Shown here piece by piece: positions 1 to 5,217 of a DNA stretch of 6,316 nt. Source of the stretch: Firmicutes bacterium CAG:882 (GTDB lineage: Bacteria; Bacillota; Clostridia; Lachnospirales; Lachnospiraceae); contig FR895401.1 in NCBI GenBank assembly GCA_000435595.1, positions 1 to 6,316 on the forward strand, given 5' to 3'. Made by a program: the position numbers and the translations under genes. How positions within the stretch are numbered: position 1 is the first letter of the stretch; each line of letters starts with the position of its first letter. The notes under the pieces are model-generated. The model did no database searches. It was not told the origin of the DNA and was given only the letters and a program-made list of their open reading frames with translations.

Positions 1-172
1 TCTTGGTTGTCTCTGTCTCACCATCTGTTGGTGCTGCTGTTGTTGTTGTTGGTGCTGCTGTTGTTGTCGTGTCGCCATTACCTGCATTGTTGTTCTTGTT
101 GCACGCTGTAAGTGATGTGAATGCCATCGCTGATACAAGTGCAAGTGATAACGCTCTGTTGAATTTTCTCAT
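1..172 (-). CDS. Lipoprotein N-terminus, probable ABC-transporter sugar-binding protein (partial)
   Basis: Reading leftward from the ATG at 172-170, 57 codons run to the window edge without a stop, so the 3' part of the gene is missing. Residues 1-23 form a classic lipoprotein signal peptide: a basic start (MRKFNR), a hydrophobic stretch (ALSLALVSAMAF), then the lipobox LTAC with the lipidated Cys at residue 24. After it come a polar NKNNNAGNGD stretch and a low-complexity linker of Thr, Ala and Pro (residues 35-49), then an acidic/Thr tail. A ribosome binding site, GAGAGGA, sits 8 bases before the ATG. Such N-termini are typical of extracellular solute-binding proteins of carbohydrate ABC transporters in Lachnospiraceae. 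The divergent LacI regulator with a matching operator, and the nearby galactanase, support a sugar-binding role. The folded domain is not in the window, so the ligand is inferred, and another surface lipoprotein remains possible. Confidence 0.8.
   Translation of the reverse strand, partial: MRKFNRALSLALVSAMAFTSLTACNKNNNAGNGDTTTTAAPTTTTAAPTDGETETTK
29..70 (-). repeat. 21-bp in-frame tandem repeat in lipoprotein linker
   Basis: Two adjacent 21-bp units (29-49 and 50-70) differ at a single base (t47 versus c68) and encode TTTTAAP twice, residues 35-48 of the lipoprotein. The unit is in frame and forms the flexible spacer that holds the binding domain away from the lipidated Cys. Units of this sort readily change copy number by slippage; that is an inference from the structure. 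Confidence 0.85.
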
Positions 173-180
173 AAGAAATG

Positions 181-203
181 TCCTCTCTTTCTTTTTTTCT
201 CCC
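181..203 (-). promoter_or_regulatory. Purine-rich leader with ribosome binding site of the lipoprotein gene
   Basis: Read on the minus strand, positions 203-181 are an unbroken 23-base purine run ending in GAGAGGA, 8 bases before the ATG at 172. The final GAGAGGA is the probable Shine-Dalgarno sequence and fixes the start. The purine run upstream of it should keep the leader unpaired, which fits a strongly translated binding protein. Confidence 0.65.
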
Positions 204-218
204 GAACTCCGTAAGCTC

Positions 219-240
219 CTCTTCTAAAACTCTTCTAAAA
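219..240. repeat. 11-bp perfect tandem direct repeat in the lipoprotein leader
   Basis: CTCTTCTAAAA occurs twice back to back at 219-229 and 230-240, with a C following each copy. In the leftward transcript this lies in the untranslated leader between the operator and the ribosome binding site. The 11-bp period is close to one helical turn, so it could be a protein site on one DNA face, or simply a recent slippage duplication. Confidence 0.8.
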
Positions 241-251
241 CAGCTATTACG

Positions 252-267
252 AAACTTTCGAAAGCTT
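252..267. promoter_or_regulatory. Probable LacI-family operator for the lipoprotein/transporter operon
   Basis: On the minus strand this reads AAGCTTTCGAAAGTTT, a 16-bp near-palindrome with a perfect 10-bp core CTTTCGAAAG at 255-264 and one mismatched base pair outside the core. The CG centre is typical of LacI-family operators. It begins only a few bases after the expected transcription start of the leftward promoter at 276-304, a good position for repression. It closely matches the palindrome at 434-449 in front of the regulator gene, which is the main evidence that both are bound by the adjacent LacI protein. Confidence 0.72.
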
Positions 268-275
268 ATGTTATG

Positions 276-304
276 ATAATACTCCTCCATATTTCAAAAG
301 TCAA
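276..304 (-). promoter_or_regulatory. Sigma-A-type promoter for the lipoprotein gene
   Basis: On the minus strand a -35 hexamer TTGACT (304-299) is followed after exactly 17 bases by a -10 hexamer TATTAT (281-276). Transcription should start near 269, giving a leader of about 97 bases before the ATG at 172. The operator at 252-267 would lie across about +3 to +18. Confidence 0.75.
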
Positions 305-384
305 TAGTCCTAATGGATTATTTTGTGCATTTTGCATATTTTTTCACATTTTTATTATTTGTTTTGGATATTTTGATGTTGGTG

Positions 385-413
385 TTTACAATAAAGTAAA
401 AATGTGCTATCAT
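385..413 (+). promoter_or_regulatory. Sigma-A-type promoter with extended -10 for the LacI gene
   Basis: A -35 hexamer TTTACA (385-390), a 17-base spacer and a -10 hexamer TATCAT (408-413) are present, and TG at 405-406 makes it an extended -10. The start should be near 420 and the leader about 95 bases. A perfect TATAAT also occurs at 419-424 but has no acceptable -35 in front of it, so it is a second choice. The surrounding 300-430 stretch is very AT-rich. Confidence 0.7.
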
Positions 414-433
414 TTTCGTATAATTTTGAATTA

Positions 434-449
434 AAGTTTTCGAAAACTT
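434..449. promoter_or_regulatory. Probable LacI-family operator for autoregulation
   Basis: AAGTTTTCGAAAACTT is a perfect 16-bp palindrome with a CG centre, lying roughly 14 to 30 bases downstream of the predicted start of the regulator transcript. It shares TTTCGAAA and both outer AAG/CTT ends with the palindrome at 252-267. A dimeric LacI-type repressor bound here would repress its own gene. The binding partner is inferred from position and from the pairing of the two sites. Confidence 0.78.
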
Positions 450-455
450 ATATTG

Positions 456-492
456 ATATGAGAAGCCCAAATATACCATAAGCAGCTCATAT
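456..492 (+). other. Possible hairpin in the LacI mRNA leader
   Basis: ATATGAG (456-462) and CTCATAT (486-492) are perfectly complementary 7-base arms separated by 23 bases. The hairpin would form between the operator and the ribosome binding site region (499-511). Its base is AT-rich, so stability is modest, and no regulatory role can be shown. Confidence 0.3.
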
Positions 493-515
493 TCAATTAA
501 GGGAAAAGAGGCTAT

Positions 516-1523
516 ATGGTAACAATTAAAGACATCGCCGAGCGGCTTGGCATATCCATCAGCACAGTGTCAAAGGGATTGCACGGAGCAAGCGATATCA
601 GCGAGGATATGCGCCAGCAGGTTCTCGACACTGCAATCGAGATGGGCTACGTTATTAAGGAAAAGAAGCCTGCTGCAAGACAGAAGGTATGTATTATAGT
701 AGAGAATATGGAGTACGCCAATATCAACCAGTTTGGCTATGAACTGATTGCAGGCTTCCGTCTCGTCGCAAGCGAATCCCAGTTTGAGGTGGATATCGTC
801 CCTATCGACCAATACTTCCAGACCTGGCAGACCTATGACAGTCTTATAAGGCAGAACGGCTACTCAGGCGCGTTCTTCTTAGGGCTTGAGCTCAATGAAG
901 CTTACATGAAGCAGCTCGAAAAGACAAGTATACCTACAGTGCTGTTTGATAACTATATTTCTAACGAACATATAGCTTATGTAGGAACCGATATTCATGT
1001 CGGTTTCTCAACCCTCATCCGTTATCTCAAGGATAATGGTCACAGAAAGATTGCATTTTTAAACGGTTCCAAGAACAGCTACATATCCGCTCTCAGGTAT
1101 CAGGGCTTCATCCAGTCCATGAATGAAGCTGAACTTGACCTTGATATGCAGCTCATCGGTCACACGGTATATTATCCTGATGAGACGGTAGCTGATTTCG
1201 TCAAGACATTCATCGACAAGGGTGCAACCGCAATAATGTGTGCGAGCGACCTGATTGCCGCAAGAACCATCAACGAGCTTCACAAGCTCGGTCTTCGCGT
1301 TCCCGAGGATGTGAGTGTCACAGGTTTTGACGACCTTCCGGTTGCAAAATATCTTGCGCCTCCTCTTACGACAATCAGGCAGGAACGTTTTGCACTTGGA
1401 AAATCAGCATTCTCCCTTCTCAAGGATTTGATGTCGGGACTGCCGGTAAGCACCATGCTTCTCCACTCCACGGTTGTATTAAGAGAATCGGTCGGAAAGG
1501 CTCCGTCGGCTGACGACATATAA
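516..1523 (+). CDS. LacI-family transcriptional regulator with short hinge
   Basis: The 335-residue protein starts at the ATG at 516 behind AGAGG at 507-511. Residues 2-26 are a LacI-type helix-turn-helix (TIKDIAERLG, STVSKGLHG), followed by the third helix through GY at 44-45. A periplasmic-binding-like sensor domain fills about 58-327, with family signatures GHRKIAFL (175-182), ASDLIAA (243-249), VPEDVSVTGFDD (262-273) and PLTTIRQ (283-289). Length is normal. The linker between GY (44-45) and the first sensor strand VCIIVE (58-63) is only about 12 residues and lacks the usual hinge pattern with a conserved Leu after Ala-Arg. It probably represses the divergent lipoprotein/transporter operon and itself through the palindromes at 252-267 and 434-449, released by a sugar ligand. 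The neighbouring GH53 enzyme suggests galactose or galacto-oligosaccharides as inducer, which is inference. Confidence 0.93.
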   Translation: MVTIKDIAERLGISISTVSKGLHGASDISEDMRQQVLDTAIEMGYVIKEKKPAARQKVCIIVENMEYANINQFGYELIAGFRLVASESQFEVDIVPIDQYFQTWQTYDSLIRQNGYSGAFFLGLELNEAYMKQLEKTSIPTVLFDNYISNEHIAYVGTDIHVGFSTLIRYLKDNGHRKIAFLNGSKNSYISALRYQGFIQSMNEAELDLDMQLIGHTVYYPDETVADFVKTFIDKGATAIMCASDLIAARTINELHKLGLRVPEDVSVTGFDDLPVAKYLAPPLTTIRQERFALGKSAFSLLKDLMSGLPVSTMLLHSTVVLRESVGKAPSADDI

Positions 1524-1546
1524 CCTCCACAACCCTTTTAAAAGCA

Positions 1547-1610
1547 AAGGCTGTGATGTCATCACGATATGTACCTTCTTTCGTGCATACCATGATAACA
1601 TCACAGCCTT
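1547..1610. terminator. Long two-way hairpin terminator between LacI and galactanase genes
   Basis: Arms 1547-1574 and 1583-1610 can form a 28-position stem with an 8-base loop (CTTCTTTC). The outer 13 pairs (AAGGCTGTGATGT with ACATCACAGCCTT) are perfect, and the inner part has three mismatches and one G-T wobble. On the plus strand it is followed by ATTATTTT; on the minus strand by TTTGCTTTT. The two flanking genes converge here (stops at 1523 and 1658), so it can end both transcripts and block antisense read-through. Confidence 0.85.
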
Positions 1611-1657
1611 ATTATTTTAAATCAAAACCGGCAGGCTTTGTTTTTCACTCTTTCTTT

Positions 1658-2746
1658 TTAATCATTGTAAGCATCAAGTGCCGGGAGTGCTCTTCCCTCG
1701 TAATCAAAAAGTGCCTGATTAGCCCACTCGTTGCCGCACGGCTCCTTAACTCCCAGATACTGTATCGACGCGCTTGTCGCCCAGCCCGAACCCACAACCG
1801 GAATCCACGCAGGCTCCCAATAATAAAATCCAACACACGACTCCACATCATTTACCATCTTTATGAGTCCGAGCATATATTCAAGCTGACCTTCAGGGCT
1901 TATATTATATTTCAATTTTTCGATGACAGCCGCATCATTGGCTGCCATGCCCTTTCTGGCATTCTCACCAAGCTTCTCCTTGGCCGCATAATCCTGTGTC
2001 GTGTACGGCATCGCAGTCTCAACAACGCATACCTGCTTATGATACTTATCTGCAAGCTGCTTTAAATTCTCTTTAAGTATGGAAAGACCATATGATTTCT
2101 TATAAGGAAAATATGATATACCTATGATATCATAGTCAAGTCTCTTTCCATACGCATCCAAAAACTCCGTATATACCGGATGTTCAGGTTCTGCCGATGT
2201 ATGAAGAACAATTTTCGCTTCGGGGGCAGCATAACGTATTCCCGATATGGCAGCTTCTATGAGTTCAACCGCCGCCTTGTACTGCGGGAATTTTCCCTCA
2301 GGCCAGAGTATGCCATTGGATATCTCATTGCCAGGCTGAATATAGTCAGGGCATACACCTGCTGCCGTCAGGTATTCAAGTACTGATACCGTATATCTCT
2401 TTACCGCCTCGCACAGCCTCGGAAGTTCATAATTCTTCCATGCCTTCGGCTTTACCTGCTTTCCCGTGTCCGCCCAGAAATCGCTGTAGTGAAAATCAAG
2501 AAGGAAGCTCATTCCCGCCCTGCGGCATCTTTTCGCAATCTCTATGACAGTTACGAGGTCATCACTCCCTCCTCCATAAGCAACGCCATCAATATCAAAC
2601 GGACTGTTCCACAAGCGAAGCCTGACGCTGTTCACGCCGTTAGAAGAAAGAATGTCAATAAGGTCATTCTGTACTCCATTGTCATAATACTTTGTTTTAA
2701 GTCTCTCAAGTTCAAGTACGGTAGATATATCTACTCCCTTAATCAT
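1658..2746 (-). CDS. GH53 endo-beta-1,4-galactanase, cytoplasmic
   Basis: This 362-residue enzyme belongs to glycoside hydrolase family 53, which cleaves beta-1,4-galactan side chains of pectin (arabinogalactan type I). Family landmarks from the ATG at 2746 are MIKGVDIST at the start, VRLRLWNSP (41-49), LLDFHYSDFWAD (82-93), the acid/base Glu141 in QPGNEISNG, and the nucleophile Glu243 in VVETAMPYT. WEPAWIP (310-316) follows near the C-terminus. The frame continues upstream to a TTG at 2770, but that start has no ribosome binding site. The ATG at 2746 is preceded by GAGGACGGAAAAGCTT, and GH53 N-termini commonly begin at this point. There is no signal peptide, membrane segment or binding module, so it should act inside the cell on imported oligosaccharides. 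It is convergent with the LacI gene. No copy of the LacI operator is seen in front of it. The family assignment is secure; the exact substrate length is not. Confidence 0.93.
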   Translation of the reverse strand: MIKGVDISTVLELERLKTKYYDNGVQNDLIDILSSNGVNSVRLRLWNSPFDIDGVAYGGGSDDLVTVIEIAKRCRRAGMSFLLDFHYSDFWADTGKQVKPKAWKNYELPRLCEAVKRYTVSVLEYLTAAGVCPDYIQPGNEISNGILWPEGKFPQYKAAVELIEAAISGIRYAAPEAKIVLHTSAEPEHPVYTEFLDAYGKRLDYDIIGISYFPYKKSYGLSILKENLKQLADKYHKQVCVVETAMPYTTQDYAAKEKLGENARKGMAANDAAVIEKLKYNISPEGQLEYMLGLIKMVNDVESCVGFYYWEPAWIPVVGSGWATSASIQYLGVKEPCGNEWANQALFDYEGRALPALDAYND

Positions 2747-2803
2747 AAGCTTTTCCGTCCTCACTGCCAAATAATATTACATGCTATGCGGTCATCTTTT
2801 ATT

Positions 2804-4108
2804 TTACTGCTGACCTAAACAGTAATTGATGAACTGCTGTGCCGTTCTTCCCGATATGCCTCCATGGCTCAGCTCCCACTTATTTGCTTCAGCGCACAAC
2901 TGTTCATCTGTCATATTGACACCATTCTTCCTTGCAAGCTCAATAACAATATTGAAGTACTCTTTCTGGCTCGGCTTTGAATAGTTGATTGTTACGCCGA
3001 ATCTGTTCACAAGAGAGAGCTTCTCCTGCATCGTGTCGGAACGATGCATTCCGTTGTCCGTCTCAACATCGTCACGGTCATTCCATGTCTCCTTGATGAG
3101 GTGTCTTCTGTTGGAGGTCGCATATATAAGAATATTATCAGGTTTAGTCTCAACACCGCCTTCAATGACTGCCTTTAAAAACTTATACTCAATCTCAAAC
3201 TCCTCAAATGACAAGTCATCCATATATATAATGAACTTATAGTTGCGATTCTTTATCGATGCAATGACATTCGACAAATCCTTAAACTGATGCTTGTAAA
3301 TCTCAATCATCCTAAGACCCTGATCATAGAACTCATTTACAATAGCCTTAATGCTTGTAGATTTGCCGGTTCCGCTGTCGCCAAATAAAAGCACATTATT
3401 GGCCTTCTTGCCGTCAACAAATGCCTTCGTATTATCAACGAGCTTCTTCTTTTGAATCTCGTATCCGACAAGGTCATCAAGCATAACCTTTTCCATGTTG
3501 TTGATAGGCTGAAAGTGAATACCGCCATCTGCATCTGAGGAGAACCTGAACGCCTTGTTCAGTCCGAACATTCCGACACCATAAGCCTTGTAAAATCCTG
3601 TCACCAGGTCAAATATCTCATCGGCATCCTTTGCCGCCCCGAGCTTAAGCGAAAGCTCTCTTACCTTCTCGCTTACATTCTTGTTGTACATAAGTTCCGG
3701 CTTGCCGATTGCCTTATAATTTTCAAGAATTCCAAAGCTGTCTATTGAAAGCCGTTTCTCAAGCCACGAAAAATCATAATGAAACAAATCATAAAATGCC
3801 TTAAAGTCATTCTTGGCAAAATAATTGGCACTTCCGTCCTTAGCACCTGTCTTCTCACATGTTATTGAGAACGGGTTCTCGTCCGTTATAAGAAGGAATG
3901 TAAGATAGTTATGCCAAAGATTATTGTCAAATCCGTATGAGGTTGCAAGTACCAGCAGCCTTTTTATCTGCCGGTATGTCTCCATCACAAGTTCATCCGC
4001 AGGCACACTGCCTTCTTTAGCCTTCTTAGACACATCGCAGAGCTTCATAAGAATCGAATCTGCCGGCATGTCCCCGTACATTATGAGTTTTGATACTATA
4101 TTTTCCAT
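2804..4108 (-). CDS. DUF815-type AAA ATPase of unknown role
   Basis: The 434-residue protein has a C-terminal AAA-type ATPase domain after about 200 residues of uncharacterised helical N-terminal region. Numbered from the ATG at 4108, Walker A is GDSGTGKST (243-251) and Walker B is FIIYMDDLSFE (292-302). Sensor 1 is in IYATSNRRHL (328-337), and an arginine-finger-like Arg369 lies in SLVNRFG. GGISGRTAQQF (416-426) may supply sensor 2. The NNVLLFGDSGTGKS context matches the DUF815 ATP-binding family, whose function is unknown; no membrane segment is seen. The reading frame stays open upstream to a GTG at 4228, but those 40 codons are a translated intergenic repeat (VLQA-LAVCMGV twice). The ATG at 4108 has GGGAG 5 bases upstream and starts a plausible protein (MENIVSKLIMYGDMPAD). 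It lies between degV and the galactanase on the same strand, 57 bp before the latter. Function cannot be inferred from this context. Confidence 0.88.
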   Translation of the reverse strand: MENIVSKLIMYGDMPADSILMKLCDVSKKAKEGSVPADELVMETYRQIKRLLVLATSYGFDNNLWHNYLTFLLITDENPFSITCEKTGAKDGSANYFAKNDFKAFYDLFHYDFSWLEKRLSIDSFGILENYKAIGKPELMYNKNVSEKVRELSLKLGAAKDADEIFDLVTGFYKAYGVGMFGLNKAFRFSSDADGGIHFQPINNMEKVMLDDLVGYEIQKKKLVDNTKAFVDGKKANNVLLFGDSGTGKSTSIKAIVNEFYDQGLRMIEIYKHQFKDLSNVIASIKNRNYKFIIYMDDLSFEEFEIEYKFLKAVIEGGVETKPDNILIYATSNRRHLIKETWNDRDDVETDNGMHRSDTMQEKLSLVNRFGVTINYSKPSQKEYFNIVIELARKNGVNMTDEQLCAEANKWELSHGGISGRTAQQFINYCLGQQ

Positions 4109-4161
4109 CTTTACTCCCATGCATACTGCAAGCTTTGCTTGTAGTACTGCCACTAATAAAT

Positions 4162-4186
4162 AGTTTGAAAACTTTATTTTCAAACT
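4162..4186. repeat. Perfect 10-bp inverted repeat at the junction of the two repeat units
   Basis: AGTTTGAAAA (4162-4171) and TTTTCAAACT (4177-4186) pair perfectly around the 5-base loop CTTTA. It is AT-rich and not followed by a T-tract on the minus strand, so it is not a clear terminator. In the second unit the corresponding palindrome is shorter (TGAAAA at 4241-4246 with TTTTCA at 4248-4253). Confidence 0.7.
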
Positions 4187-4198
4187 TACTCCCATGCA

Positions 4199-4221
4199 TA
4201 CTGCAAGCGTTGCTTGCAGTA
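4199..4221. repeat. Perfect 10-bp GC-containing hairpin in repeat unit 2
   Basis: TACTGCAAGC (4199-4208) pairs with GCTTGCAGTA (4212-4221) around the loop GTT. The matching hairpin in unit 1 (4124-4133 with 4137-4146, loop TTT) has one changed base at 4142, giving a G-T pair on the plus strand and a C-A mismatch in the leftward transcript. Retention of the fold in both copies suggests that structure matters or that the duplication is recent. Confidence 0.8.
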
Positions 4222-4266
4222 CAGTCACTAATAAATAGTATGAAAATTTTTCAACAGTATAGGTTG

Positions 4267-5136
4267 TTATATCTCCAGCTTTTTAACACATGCAAGAGCA
4301 ACTGCCCCCGGTCCTATATGACATGACACGCTGAGTGACAGAGGAGCCATAACTATATCATGGTCAGGAAACAATTCTTTTACTTCGTCGTAGAATGCCT
4401 TGCCCTCATCAGGCTCACCCGAATAGGCAATCTCAATATACATGTTCTCACCCTTCTCAGAACTTCCGAATCTCTTCTTGAAATCGTCCATCACTGCATT
4501 TATCATTGTCTGCTTAGCCTGTTTGAGTGTACGGCACTTTGAAAATGCGTCAAGCTTCTCACCTTGAATCTGAAGAACCGGCTTAAGCTTGAGAAGTGTT
4601 CCGAGTGCGGCTGCGGCAGGAGTTATTCTTCCTCCTTTTTTAAGATAATAAAGTGTCGAAAGCGTTATATATATACTTGAATCTAACTTTGTCTCCTCTA
4701 ATCTGTCCTTAATCTGTTCTGCCGTATAGCCCTTGTCAGCCATTGCCACGGCATCTAACACAGACTGTCTCTGTGTAACCGAAATTCTCTGGTTATTAAC
4801 CACCTGAACCCTGCCATCATAATCCTGAGAAAGCATAATCGCAGTCTGGCATGAGCTGCTGAGTCCGCTTGACATAGGAATATGAACCACCTCATCATAC
4901 TCCTTTAAAAGCTCATCCCACATATCCGTGACATCCGTAGGTGCCGGCTGTGATGTCGAAATCTCTGCATCCTCGCCAAGTGCCTTGTAGAACTGCTCCT
5001 GTGTCAGGTCTATATCCTCAAAATAAAGATTCCCGTTAATATAAAACGGCATTGGAAGAACGGCAATTCCAAGCTTTTTTGCCTCCTCCTGTGTAATTCC
5101 GCTGTTGCTGTCGGTAACAATTGCGACTCTGCTCAC
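4267..5136 (-). CDS. DegV/FakB-family fatty-acid-binding protein
   Basis: The 289-residue protein is a complete DegV-family member. Such proteins bind one long-chain fatty acid and, as FakB, present it to the kinase FakA to make acyl-phosphate for phospholipid synthesis. Numbered from the GTG at 5136, motifs include VAIVTDSNSGIT (4-15), the ligand-contacting TSQP (61-64), the loop SSGLSSS (89-95), YLKKGGRI (164-171) and the C-terminal HIGPGAVAL (273-281). The chain ends in VKKLEI, as is usual. The frame is open for six more codons to a TTG at 5154, but GGAGG lies six bases before the GTG, and the resulting start (VSRVAIVTDSNSG) fits the family. It follows the acyltransferase gene by 81 bp across a hairpin, and the repeat pair lies downstream. 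No FakA gene is in the window. Gut Clostridia often carry several DegV paralogues, so the ligand of this copy is unknown. Confidence 0.92.
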   Translation of the reverse strand: MSRVAIVTDSNSGITQEEAKKLGIAVLPMPFYINGNLYFEDIDLTQEQFYKALGEDAEISTSQPAPTDVTDMWDELLKEYDEVVHIPMSSGLSSSCQTAIMLSQDYDGRVQVVNNQRISVTQRQSVLDAVAMADKGYTAEQIKDRLEETKLDSSIYITLSTLYYLKKGGRITPAAAALGTLLKLKPVLQIQGEKLDAFSKCRTLKQAKQTMINAVMDDFKKRFGSSEKGENMYIEIAYSGEPDEGKAFYDEVKELFPDHDIVMAPLSLSVSCHIGPGAVALACVKKLEI

Positions 5137-5142
5137 TTTAAT

Positions 5143-5147
5143 CCTCC
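5143..5147 (-). promoter_or_regulatory. Ribosome binding site that sets the degV start at GTG
   Basis: The minus strand reads GGAGG six bases before GTG (5136-5134). It falls inside the longer frame that begins with TTG at 5154, and that TTG has no purine-rich site at suitable distance. The GTG is therefore the better start. Confidence 0.8.
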
Positions 5148-5154
5148 ATTTCAA

Positions 5155-5194
5155 AATGTAATAATATCCTCAGCCGAAAACCGGCTCTTACATT
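5155..5194 (-). terminator. Weak hairpin between the acyltransferase gene and degV
   Basis: AGCCG (5172-5176) pairs with CGGCT (5182-5186) around AAAAC, and outer arms AATGTAA (5155-5161) and TTACATT (5188-5194) are also perfectly complementary, with an unequal internal loop between them. On the minus strand it is followed only by TTGAAATGG, not a T-tract. It may attenuate read-through or mark an mRNA-processing point rather than act as a full terminator. Confidence 0.4.
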
Positions 5195-5217
5195 ATTCTT
5201 GACACTATTACACCCTT

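Larger units (their letters stand above)
4111..4256. repeat. Tandem pair of 75-bp hairpin-bearing intergenic repeats
   Basis: A unit of 75 bp starting TTACTCCCATGCATACTGCA occurs at 4111-4185 and again from 4186 to about 4256. The first 54 positions of the two copies differ at only a handful of bases (for example 4134/4209 and 4142/4217); after that they drift. Each unit contains, in plus-strand order, TTACTCCCATGCA, a 10-bp stem with a 3-base loop, and CACTAATAAATAGT, then a TGAAAA/TTTTCA palindrome. Together they fill almost the whole gap between degV and the ATPase gene. The 75-bp period is a multiple of three and both copies lack stops in the ATPase frame, which produces the false N-terminal extension. 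On the minus strand each unit ends in GCATGGGAGTAA, and copy 1 places GGGAG as the ribosome binding site of the ATPase gene. It resembles a dispersed palindromic element, but only a genome-wide search can show that. Confidence 0.85.

Noticed and set aside
3..227. Plus-strand open frame rich in Val and Gly-Ala (MVVSVSPSVGAAVVVV)
   Set aside because: It is the antisense of the Thr/Ala/Pro linker of the lipoprotein, has no ribosome binding site and runs into the promoter region.
305..450. Catabolite-repression (cre-like) site in the divergent promoter region
   Set aside because: No stretch fits the TGWAARCGYTWNCW pattern; the only palindromes are the TTTCGAAA operators.
1553..2065. 170-codon plus-strand open frame
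   Set aside because: It starts inside the terminator hairpin, is antisense to the galactanase 3' end, and its protein (RACRPARTHNRNPRR) looks non-biological.
2744..2756. Possible LacI half-site CATAAGCTTTTCC at the galactanase start
   Set aside because: It matches one arm of the operator only, lacks the CG-centred second arm and overlaps the start codon; likely chance.
2747..2770. TTG start giving the galactanase eight extra residues
   Set aside because: No ribosome binding site precedes it, and the ATG at 2746 begins with the family-typical MIKGVDIST.
2790..2815. GGTCA...TGACC inverted repeat as terminator after the ATPase gene
   Set aside because: Only five base pairs with a 16-base loop and no T-tract; too weak to call, so read-through into the galactanase remains possible.
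4162..4175. AGTTTGAAAACTTT resembles the LacI operator with two central bases missing
   Set aside because: It is not palindromic in that register and is explained by the repeat-unit hairpin at 4162-4186.
4109..4228. N-terminal 40-residue extension of the ATPase from GTG 4228
   Set aside because: It is the translation of the two intergenic repeat units; the ATG at 4108 has its own ribosome binding site. Proteomics could overturn this.
4111..4256. CRISPR array
   Set aside because: Only two directly adjacent copies without spacers; structure is that of a tandem hairpin element.
5199..5204. TTGACA -35-like hexamer on the plus strand
   Set aside because: No -10 hexamer at suitable spacing and it would only drive antisense RNA into the acyltransferase gene.
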